Position numbers and translations under genes: made by a program. Shown here piece after piece: positions 17,245 to 24,474 of a stretch of 64,000 bases of DNA (position 1 is its first letter; every line of letters begins with the position of its first letter). The notes beneath the pieces were generated by a model, which searched no databases, was not told the origin of the DNA, and saw only the letters and a program-made list of their open reading frames with translations. This DNA comes from Mucilaginibacter sp. OK268. Lineage in GTDB: Bacteria; Bacteroidota; Bacteroidia; Sphingobacteriales; Sphingobacteriaceae. The DNA lies in contig NZ_FNJV01000002.1 of the NCBI RefSeq assembly GCF_900103125.1, positions 930,001-994,000 on the forward strand. Reading direction: 5' to 3'.

Positions 17245-17406
17245 ACCCCTCTTCGTCTTTTCTCCTGGTTGGATATTCTGGATATACAGCATTGCCATAT
17301 TCCTTACATTCTGTTCTGACTCTTAAGGGTAAAAAACGTGAGGTATTATCTGCTGAAGTACATGCTTTAAAAGCTGTTTGAAGGCTTCTCTACTCTCACG
17401 CTTTTT
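17245..17406 (-). ncRNA. Candidate IS110 bridge RNA (seekRNA)
   Basis: The leader upstream of the transposase can fold into two stem-loops, read on the minus strand. Loop 1 (17406-17331) is closed by a 12-bp helix, AAAAAGCGTGAG with CTCACGTTTTTT, one G-U pair. Its 52-nt loop holds TCAGCAGATAA (17356-17346), identical to the intact target, and GAAGC, complementary to the target's GCTTC. Loop 2 (17330-17245) is closed by ACCC/GGGT plus short helices. It holds ACAGAAT (17314-17308), matching the element's left end at 16072-16078, and AGGAGA (17266-17261), matching its right end at 17453-17458. The target-loop-then-donor-loop order agrees with known bridge RNAs. The fold was done by eye; RNA ends are unknown. 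Confidence 0.65.
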
Positions 17407-17515
17407 CACTTATTACTCTAATTTATTTGCTTTTTATCTGGATAACAAACATAGGAGATAAGCTTCGGGGGTAACCTGGACAGAACTGCTTAATAGGTTA
17501 CAAAAATGGGTTTAC

Positions 17516-17614
17516 ATGGTTTACACTTTTTATGGTTACATTTTTTTCAATTAACTAATAATCAATTAATTGATTATGCTTTGCCATAAAAAAACGGTTT
17601 ACAGTGTAAACCAT
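17516..17614. repeat. Interrupted palindrome with GTTTACAC arms
   Basis: ATGGTTTACACT (17516-17527) and AGTGTAAACCAT (17603-17614) form perfect 12-bp arms. A nested pair TTTTATGG (17528-17535) / CCATAAAA (17584-17591) continues inward. The centre contains an 18-bp perfect palindrome, TAATCAATTAATTGATTA (17559-17576). No coding frame is visible. It could be a small mobile-element relic or a protein-binding locus. Confidence 0.6.
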
Positions 17615-17656
17615 AATTTATTACTTCCCAAAAGAGCGTAATAGTTCACGAAAATT

Positions 17657-17770
17657 TTGTCTGAACCTTGATTTGTGTCTCTTGATTCTTAACGCTAAAC
17701 AAGGACGTTACCTTCTGAACCTCGATTTATAGGATTTTTCACGAGTTAATTTTAATCGGTGTGCAAGAGG
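17657..17770. repeat. Dispersed-type repeat with two CTGAACC cores
   Basis: TCTGAACCTTGATTT (17660-17674) and TCTGAACCTCGATTT (17714-17728) are direct repeats 54 bp apart. The second runs into GGATTTTTCACGAGTTAAT. From memory, similar sequences are scattered in Bacteroidota genomes. The surrounding 17460-18160 holds no gene. Confidence 0.5.
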
Positions 17771-17809
17771 GCTGCGCCGTTTTAGGATTACCATGATTTC
17801 TTTTCTTTT

Positions 17810-17995
17810 CCCGTCAGCAGATAAGCTTCGGACGAAAGCGGGCAGAACATGATGGCTTGTGTAATGGCAGGGGCATTAGCAAACCTTGCCGAAGCGGGGG
17901 ATGAGCGAACGATTGGAGGTAAGGTTTAGCAGCCCGTGGTTCTGGCTGTTTTGCAGGGCAAAGGCCTTGTGCGGCAAAGAAGCATTTCTGGTGAC
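17810..17995 (+). repeat. Dispersed repeat 'GTCAGCAGATAAGC', copy A
   Basis: About 186 bp. The first 38 bp are identical to copy B at 51876-52064 and the last part (GCGGCAAAGAAGCATTTCTG) is also conserved; the middle is diverged. A third copy is split by the IS110 element (16064-16073 and from 17456). No reading frame is shared, so it is not a gene. A short palindrome, TTACTTTTGTATCAAGACAA, follows at about 18007. Confidence 0.8.
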
Positions 17996-18162
17996 TTGAT
18001 CTTTTGGTTACTTTTGTATCAAGACAAAAGTAACAGCCTCAGCGGCAATTGAGCGCTCTACGACAGGCAATATTCGCCTTATAAAGCATCAGGCAATGAT
18101 CTATTTAGACGCAGCCCACAAAATAGCATCCCTCACCAATACCCAATACCAATATGCGACAC

Positions 18163-18179
18163 CTCTACATTAACACTAC
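18163..18179 (-). promoter_or_regulatory. Regulon motif site 3
   Basis: On the minus strand GTAGTGTTAATGTAGAG, 15 of 17 bases to the consensus. It lies 183 bp before the regulator gene at 18363, in reverse orientation relative to it. It may mediate autoregulation. It is the weakest of the five sites. Confidence 0.5.
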
Positions 18180-18362
18180 AGAAACCTTCAAACAACTTAA
18201 ATACCGCTGGTAATCCATTTATATCTCCCACTACAAACAAAACATTTACTCTTTATATTAAAATGTTTTTTAAATTACCTTTTTAATCCAATTACCGTGC
18301 TTGCCTGATACTGCCGGTTTTATAAAACATTTTTAAAATACCCTCTGGGGAAAGTTTTGTTG

Positions 18363-21317
18363 ATGAAGAAAATCATTCTATTGATTATTATTTGCCGTGC
18401 TTTGGTTTTTACGGTCACAGCGCAAACCACCATTGGCATACCCGCCATCAAAAACTACACACATACAGATTATAACGCCAGTACGGAGGTATGGGATGTA
18501 AAGCAGGACCGTAACGGCATCCTTTATTTTGCCAATAACGACGGGCTTTTAACTTTTGACGGCAGTTACTGGAAAATATACCCCCTACCCAACAAAGGTA
18601 CCATCAAGGCTTTGGCCATCGACGCAGATGGAAGGATCTTTGTTGGCGGACAGGACGAGATAGGCTACTTTTTTCCGGATGCGAACGGCATTTTGAAATA
18701 TCATTCCATTAAACACCTGATGCCACAGAAGGCCAGGCAATTTGCCGATATATGGAGCATTGTACTGTTCAAAAACGAGGTGTTCTTCCGTACCATTGAG
18801 TGTGTTTTTGAATATAATAACAACGAGATCAAGACATTTGACGCGCCGGGCGGTTGGCGATTGCTGTCAAAAGCCGGGTCACAACTATTTGCAGAGGATA
18901 AGGACGAAGGCCTGATGTTTTTTAAGGATTATCAATGGCAGCCTTGTCGTACGCAGTTACAAACCGCCAGTCTGCATATTACCGGGGTAATGGATTATAA
19001 CCGGGATACGGTGCTGGTTACCACATTGAAGCAAGGCTTATTTTTGCTTACCGGATCAACCCTGATTAAAAAACCTACCGCTATTGACCCCATTTTACAG
19101 AATGACCTGGTGAACTGTGCCAAAAAAATAGGCGACGACCGCTATGCCATCGGGACCAAAGCCCGGGGCCTGATCATTATTGATGGCAAGGGCAACGTGG
19201 TAGAAAGATTTTCGAACAATGAAGGGTTACAAAACAACAACGTGCTTGGTCTATTGCTTGATCGCGACAAAAACCTGTGGCTCGGCCTGGAAAGCGGCAT
19301 TGATTTTATTAATTATAACACTTCGGTTAAACGTATTTATGCCAACAAGGATAATCAGCTAAAAAGCAACGCGGTAAGCGTGTTCAACAACAAGCTGTTC
19401 ATCGGTACCTCAAACGGTTTATACAGCGTTCCGCTTGATACCCGGCAAAAGGATATCAGTACCAATAAAGGGGCATTTACCGAGGTAGAGAATACCAAGG
19501 GCCAGGTATGGAGCCTGCGCGAAATAAACCACAACTTATTGGTTGGGCATGAGGATGGTGCTTTAGTGGTTGATAATAACCGAGTGAAACAGATCACCAA
19601 CCGGGAAGGTGCCTGGAGGTTTGTGCCCATTCCTTCTTCGCCGGATATCATTGCCGGTACTTATACCGGCTTGCAGCTGATCAAAAACAATGGCAATGAT
19701 TTTACGGCTGATGCCAAAATGGACGCCCTGTACGAATCCTTACCTACCCTGGCCAAAGACAATGATGATCATGTGATATGGGCTTCGCATTCTTATAGGG
19801 GTGTTTATAAGATCCAACTATCCGCCGACAGGAGAAAGATCATCCGTTATACGCAATATACAGATCGTAATGGCTTGCCTTCGGTAATGAACAATCATGT
19901 GTATCTTATCCGGGGTAAAATCCTGGTAGCCACGGAGAAAGGTGTATATGAATATAATAACAGGCTAAATAAATTTGAACAATCGGCCTTTTACAAGTCG
20001 GCCCTGGGCGGTTCCTACATAGAGCATTTAACCGCAGATTCGGCAGGCAATGTCTGGTTCATCAGTGATCAGCGGGTTGGGGTGATTGATTTTAGCAAGC
20101 CATCGGGCGGTAAGCCATATACGGTGATCTATTTTCCTGAACTTGCCGGGCAAACCGTAAAGAGTGCCGGGTATATTTATCCGTATGATAAGGAAAACAT
20201 TTTTGTCGGTTCCAATAACGGTGTATTCCATTTAAATTACCGCCAATACGTACAGTCGGAAACCAAACTGAACGTATTACTGACCACCGTAAAGGCCATT
20301 GCCGAAAAAGATAGCCTGATATTTGGCGGTTACTTTATGAAGGATAATAATGTGGCCGGTGTTCAGGGCAAAAAGCAAATTGTTACCCTGTCCAATCATT
20401 GGAACTCTTTTCATTTTGAATATTCTTCAACCCTGTTCGCGCAAAAAAGCAATGAGGAGTTTTCTTATAAGCTGGAGGGTTTTGATAATGAGTGGTCAAA
20501 ATGGTCGGTAAAAACCGAGAAGGATTATACCAATTTACCATATGGGAGATACACTTTTTCGGTAAGGGTGCGCAATAACCTGGGTAATGCTTCAGCACCG
20601 GTCAATTATACCTTTGTTGTAGATCCTGCCTGGTACCAAACAACCTGGGCCTATCTTTTTTATCTTTTTCTGGTGGTTTGCGCCATTTATTTAGCGATGA
20701 AAGAACAGCGAAAACGCTTCGACCTGCATCAGCAAAAACACGAGGAAGAGCAGCGCCGCCTGAGTTATCTGCACAGCCTGGAGCTTGACCGGAACGAGAA
20801 AGAGATCATCGCCCTGAAGAACAACAACCTGGAATCGGAACTAAACTATAAAAACAAGGAACTGGCTACCATCACCATGCACCTGGTGGAGCGTGGCCGC
20901 ATCCTGCTCAACATTCGCGAAGAGTTGGTAGCTGCCATCAAAAAAGTGAACATGCCCGATCTGACCCACGAATTCCGGAATGTTTTTAAACTGGTAACCG
21001 ATACCGAGAAAAAGGACGATGACTGGAATCACTTCGCCATTTACTTTGACCAGGTACACAACAATTTTCTTTCCATTATGAAAACCCGGTTCCCCGGATT
21101 GAGTCCTACCGATTTAAAACTTTGCGCTTACCTGCGGCTTAATCTTACCTCTAAAGAAATAGCGCAGTTGATGAATATCTCCCTCAAAGGCGTCGAGATC
21201 AGCCGGTACCGGGTTCGCAAAAAACTGGGCTTAGCTACGGAGGTTAATTTGTATGATTTTTTGATTGATATTACGAAAACCCCCTCTAAATCTCCCCCGG
21301 AAGGGGAGACTTTTTAA
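18363..21317 (+). CDS. Transmembrane one-component regulator (propeller, Y_Y_Y, LuxR-type HTH)
   Basis: A single-protein sensor-regulator of the SusR-like/'triple tyrosine' type. After a signal peptide or N-terminal membrane anchor (MKKIILLIIICRALVFTVTA) come about 640 residues of two-component-type beta-propeller repeats (VWDVKQDRNGILYFANNDGL, LGLLLDRDKNLWLGLESG). A Y_Y_Y domain follows near residues 680-745 (FSYKLEGFDNEWSKWS), then one membrane segment (TTWAYLFYLFLVVCAIYLAM), a coiled coil and a C-terminal LuxR/GerE-like HTH (LTSKEIAQLMNISLKGVEIS). There is no kinase domain, so signal passes through the membrane directly. TTG codons at 18357/18360 precede the ATG used. The last 13 residues are encoded by a dispersed repeat. 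I infer that it controls the GTAGTG sites. Confidence 0.88.
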   Translation: MKKIILLIIICRALVFTVTAQTTIGIPAIKNYTHTDYNASTEVWDVKQDRNGILYFANNDGLLTFDGSYWKIYPLPNKGTIKALAIDADGRIFVGGQDEIGYFFPDANGILKYHSIKHLMPQKARQFADIWSIVLFKNEVFFRTIECVFEYNNNEIKTFDAPGGWRLLSKAGSQLFAEDKDEGLMFFKDYQWQPCRTQLQTASLHITGVMDYNRDTVLVTTLKQGLFLLTGSTLIKKPTAIDPILQNDLVNCAKKIGDDRYAIGTKARGLIIIDGKGNVVERFSNNEGLQNNNVLGLLLDRDKNLWLGLESGIDFINYNTSVKRIYANKDNQLKSNAVSVFNNKLFIGTSNGLYSVPLDTRQKDISTNKGAFTEVENTKGQVWSLREINHNLLVGHEDGALVVDNNRVKQITNREGAWRFVPIPSSPDIIAGTYTGLQLIKNNGNDFTADAKMDALYESLPTLAKDNDDHVIWASHSYRGVYKIQLSADRRKIIRYTQYTDRNGLPSVMNNHVYLIRGKILVATEKGVYEYNNRLNKFEQSAFYKSALGGSYIEHLTADSAGNVWFISDQRVGVIDFSKPSGGKPYTVIYFPELAGQTVKSAGYIYPYDKENIFVGSNNGVFHLNYRQYVQSETKLNVLLTTVKAIAEKDSLIFGGYFMKDNNVAGVQGKKQIVTLSNHWNSFHFEYSSTLFAQKSNEEFSYKLEGFDNEWSKWSVKTEKDYTNLPYGRYTFSVRVRNNLGNASAPVNYTFVVDPAWYQTTWAYLFYLFLVVCAIYLAMKEQRKRFDLHQQKHEEEQRRLSYLHSLELDRNEKEIIALKNNNLESELNYKNKELATITMHLVERGRILLNIREELVAAIKKVNMPDLTHEFRNVFKLVTDTEKKDDDWNHFAIYFDQVHNNFLSIMKTRFPGLSPTDLKLCAYLRLNLTSKEIAQLMNISLKGVEISRYRVRKKLGLATEVNLYDFLIDITKTPSKSPPEGETF

Positions 21318-21361
21318 AATAGCTTAAAGCCCTCCCCTTTGGGGAGGGTTGGGTGGGGTCT
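21281..21361. repeat. Dispersed repeat 'CTCTAAATCTCCCCC', copy 1
   Basis: CCCTCTAAATCTCCCCCGGA, then AGGGGAGACTTT, AAAGCCCTCCCCTTTGGGGA and GGTTGGGTGGGGTC. The same order of blocks occurs at 54472-54555. It contains a hairpin (CCTCCCC/GGGGAGG) and overlaps the 3' end of the regulator gene. Confidence 0.75.
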
Positions 21362-22485
21362 TACTTATAAATCCTCCCCATCAGCGGGTCATCCCAGATA
21401 ATCTTTTTGAGCTCTTCGGGATTGATAATGCCTTGCTTTCCGTAAATAACTTTACCATCCGGATCAACCAACATGGTGTATGGTAGCGCGCCATCCCATT
21501 TAGGATCAACAGCCTCGATCATTTTGTATTTATCATCGCCGGTATAAATGTAGTTGGGGCCGGATGCTTGTTTGTCTTTTAAAAAGCTCAATGCCTTATC
21601 CTTACGCGATGGATCGTCGGCACTGATGGTTACCAGTTCCAGTCCACGGTCGCGGTACAGGTGCATAATGGTTACCAGTTCCGGGAACTCGGCCACACAA
21701 GGGCCGCACCAGGTAGCCCATAGGTTGATCAATCTTAGTTTATCGCTTTTGTTTTTTACCAGGTTGGCTATGCCCGCAGCGTCAATGGTATCCAGCTTTA
21801 CAGGTTCATTGGCCCAGGTTACAGTGGCTTTCTGGATCCAGTCCTGTTTTTCGGCCCATTTGATAGAGCAGCCAAAGGTTTTGGTTACCGGCACGGCTAC
21901 TTCTTTACCTGCCAATACCGCGTCAATAGCATTGCGTGCATCCAATGACCGCGGTGTTTTGGCGGGATTCTCCATATCGTCAATGCGGCCATTATAGCGT
22001 AGCTTCCTATCTTTATCGAATATAAAAATGTGCGGTGTAGCTACCGGACCGTATTTATTACTGGTGATCTCTGTTTCGCCATCATACAGATAAGGGAAAT
22101 TAAAATGACGGTCTTTGGCACGCACTTTCATATCCTCAAAAGAATCACCTACATCGCTATACCCCAGTTCGTCCAAACGCAATGAGGCTGGATTATTGGG
22201 GTTAATAGCCACTACTTTTACGCCTTTGGGTGCATAATCGCTGGTGAGCTTGACCAATCTATCCTCATAAGCCTGTGACGTTGGGCAATGGTTGCATATA
22301 AACACCACAGCAAGCACTTTAGCATCTTTAAATGATTGCAATGTGTAAGTTTTTCCGTCGATACCAGGCAGACTAAAATCAGGTGCCTGGGTACCTGTAG
22401 CCAACGTGGTATGGTTTACCTGCGCAAAGCCAGACTGCGACAAGGTTAGTAAAGCAACCAGGGTTATCAAACAAAACTTTTTCAT
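21361..22485 (-). CDS. Secreted protein with two thioredoxin-fold domains (peroxiredoxin-like + TlpA-like)
   Basis: Exported protein, 374 residues, with signal peptide (TLSQSGFAQ). Domain 1 (about residues 28-185) is AhpC/TSA-redoxin-like: APDFSLPGIDGKTYTLQSFK and the motif FICNHCPTSQ. Domain 2 (about 230-374) is TlpA/ResA-like with LWATWCGPCVAEFPEL, a canonical CxxC. This arrangement suggests a periplasmic thiol oxidoreductase. It lies 16 bp after the GH9 gene, so it ends the leftward beta-helix/GH9 operon, though its link with sugar use is not obvious. Confidence 0.85.
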   Translation of the reverse strand: MKKFCLITLVALLTLSQSGFAQVNHTTLATGTQAPDFSLPGIDGKTYTLQSFKDAKVLAVVFICNHCPTSQAYEDRLVKLTSDYAPKGVKVVAINPNNPASLRLDELGYSDVGDSFEDMKVRAKDRHFNFPYLYDGETEITSNKYGPVATPHIFIFDKDRKLRYNGRIDDMENPAKTPRSLDARNAIDAVLAGKEVAVPVTKTFGCSIKWAEKQDWIQKATVTWANEPVKLDTIDAAGIANLVKNKSDKLRLINLWATWCGPCVAEFPELVTIMHLYRDRGLELVTISADDPSRKDKALSFLKDKQASGPNYIYTGDDKYKMIEAVDPKWDGALPYTMLVDPDGKVIYGKQGIINPEELKKIIWDDPLMGRIYK

Positions 22486-22501
22486 ATTTTTCTAAAGCTA
22501 A

Positions 22502-24331
22502 TTATTCATGTACAGACACGGCCAACAGGTACCAGGCGGTGTGCGGCAACCATTGCTCGGCCCAGCGCCAGTCGTAATCCTTATGGATCTGGGCATAGGA
22601 CAAATTAAAGTCGATATCATTTTCGTCGTTCAGGCCACCGGTTACGCCGTTTACAATGCCACCGGGCGCATTGGTATACTCAAACGTGCCAAAGAAACCA
22701 TAGGCCGGGTTATTATGCCCCGTGCCTTGCAGCATACTGGCATCAAAAGGGTTCAGACCCAGGATCCAATTCAATTGATCCACGGCAAAAGTTTCCAGCT
22801 GATCGTGATAGGCTTTATCATCGGCAAACAAACCGGACGCCAATCGGGCAGCCGTAGCCATAGAAGATAAGCGCGCATTTTCACCCTGCCACCACGGTGA
22901 GGCGTCGCTGCCCTGCGGAAAGAAAAACGATGTGCGCCTGTTACCCAATGTATCCTGCACCAATTGGCGACTGTAGCCAAATGGATTATTAACTTCATGC
23001 GTAACCTTCAACTCAAAATCAAATGATGCTTTGATGGCTTTTTTGATAGATGCCTGCATAGCCTGATCGGCATATGGATAATAATAAATGAGGCTGGTAA
23101 CAGGTAAGCCCGCGTCTGAGGGATGAAAGAATGGCCTGTCGGTGCTATCGGCTTTCCAGTAATTTTGATATCCCTTCCAGGCAGATAATCGACCAATCAG
23201 ATTATTGGCCCGTTTAGTAGCTGCTGTTAAATACTCTGTTTTTTTGGTGGCTTTGTATAGTTCGGTTGCAGCGCTTAGGGCGCAATAATCATCCAGGATA
23301 TTCTCGTGGCCATCAAAAGTCATGAGCCTATTGTTGGCTTCCAGGAATTGGAAAGCGTTTTCGGCAGCCTGCAAATATTGTTCACTGGTAAAATCGCCGT
23401 TTACTTTGATGGTTGATGCCATGGCCAAGGCAGCAATGGCTATGCCTCCACCCGATCGATAACTGGTTTGATACCGGTGCCAATCCTTATTTGCGGAGCT
23501 ATTGCTGAAGGGCTGATCTTTGGTTTGCTTGATACGATAGGACGCGTCTTCCGCACGGATCACCCTATCCTTAGCCAGCTTACCAGGACCAGGGGCCGAT
23601 ACCGAGCGGTAAAAAGAGCCGTTTTTTGCCTGCATCCGCACCAGGTAATCGGCGCCATAGGTAGCCTCATCCAAAATACGGCGGTTGATCTGCCTGAAAT
23701 CGGTCGTTGTTTTTTTATCGAGAATCTCCTTAGTTTTCAGCAGGCTCCATACCACCAGCGGTATCTGCTGCGGATTGAAATAATTGGAGAATGACAGGTG
23801 CGAAAAGTGTTTACCATAATCGCCGGTAGCATCATACCAGCCACCGTGGGCATCAATAGTATCCTGGGTTCTGCCGGCCAGCAGTAAATGATGATCGGCT
23901 TTATCAATCTCACCGGCAGCGCGCTGCCCCTTAAAATAATACACTATATCTGATAGTGTAGCTTGCTCCAATACGTTTTTCCCTATTTTAAATGGGTATG
24001 AGCTTACTTTCCTGCCGGGTAACGCCACCTCGACGTGGTAAGTACCATCTGTATTGAACCCGCTAAAATCAAGTGTATAAAACTCCCGGTTTTTCCACCC
24101 CTTTACCTTACCGTTGTACACCGGTTTGCCGGAGAATGCCACTTTGCCATCCGCATCAAGCAATTGAAATATTGTAATAGGATAAGTTTTATCGGCCACC
24201 ACGATGGCCTTTTTTGCTTTAGTATCTTCATAACCTACCTGATTGGTTAGCACTTTAATTTGTTGGGCAATCGTTGCCACCGGGAACAGTACCAATAAGA
24301 AGATCAGGAAACGGGATGTTGTTATATTCAT
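22502..24331 (-). CDS. Secreted GH9 glycoside hydrolase
   Basis: Family 9 glycosidase with an N-terminal CelD-like Ig domain (residues 22-115: VLTNQVGYEDTKAKKAIVV, GTYHVEVALPGRKVSSYPF). The (alpha/alpha)6 catalytic domain shows HGGWYDATGDYGKH, holding the two GH9 aspartates, and the C-terminal NENDIDFNLSYA with the proposed acid in the DE/END region. GH9 includes endoglucanases but also exo-glucosaminidases acting on chitosan oligomers in chitin-use operons of Vibrio and relatives. The nearby chitinase, PTS and deaminase make the second possibility attractive, but sequence alone does not decide. Signal peptide ends TIAQQ. Confidence 0.85.
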   Translation of the reverse strand: MNITTSRFLIFLLVLFPVATIAQQIKVLTNQVGYEDTKAKKAIVVADKTYPITIFQLLDADGKVAFSGKPVYNGKVKGWKNREFYTLDFSGFNTDGTYHVEVALPGRKVSSYPFKIGKNVLEQATLSDIVYYFKGQRAAGEIDKADHHLLLAGRTQDTIDAHGGWYDATGDYGKHFSHLSFSNYFNPQQIPLVVWSLLKTKEILDKKTTTDFRQINRRILDEATYGADYLVRMQAKNGSFYRSVSAPGPGKLAKDRVIRAEDASYRIKQTKDQPFSNSSANKDWHRYQTSYRSGGGIAIAALAMASTIKVNGDFTSEQYLQAAENAFQFLEANNRLMTFDGHENILDDYCALSAATELYKATKKTEYLTAATKRANNLIGRLSAWKGYQNYWKADSTDRPFFHPSDAGLPVTSLIYYYPYADQAMQASIKKAIKASFDFELKVTHEVNNPFGYSRQLVQDTLGNRRTSFFFPQGSDASPWWQGENARLSSMATAARLASGLFADDKAYHDQLETFAVDQLNWILGLNPFDASMLQGTGHNNPAYGFFGTFEYTNAPGGIVNGVTGGLNDENDIDFNLSYAQIHKDYDWRWAEQWLPHTAWYLLAVSVHE

Positions 24332-24397
24332 GGATTGGGGTATTTAGAGTTATATAAATTTATAAAATTTCCACCGCTCGGCGTGCTTTCCGAAGCC

Positions 24398-24457
24398 AGA
24401 GACACATGTAATGTGTCTCTACAAAGAACAATCGTAGAGACGCATCACATGCGTCTC
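24398..24457. repeat. Tandem hairpin repeat (GAGACACAT / GAGACGCAT)
   Basis: Two palindromes in a row: AGAGACACATGTAATGTGTCTCT (23 bp, here given in part: AGAGACACAT and its complement) at 24398-24420 and GAGACGCATCACATGCGTCTC (arms GAGACGCAT) at 24437-24457. They fill the gap between two operon genes and may attenuate or stabilise the transcript. Confidence 0.7.
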
Positions 24458-24474
24458 CTGTTCATATCTCACCT

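Larger units (their letters stand above)
16074..17459 (-). mobile_element. IS110-family insertion element
   Basis: A 1386-bp unit I delimit from the host repeat it interrupts. Intact copies elsewhere (17810, 51876) read GTCAGCAGATAAGCTTCGG. Here the left flank reads GTCAGCAGAT up to 16073 and the right flank resumes AGATAAGCTTCGG from 17456, so the two ends share AGAT. The absence of terminal inverted repeats, the size and the asymmetric ends (244 bp leader, 95 bp tail) fit IS110 elements. The exact crossover within AGAT cannot be fixed from sequence alone. Confidence 0.8.
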
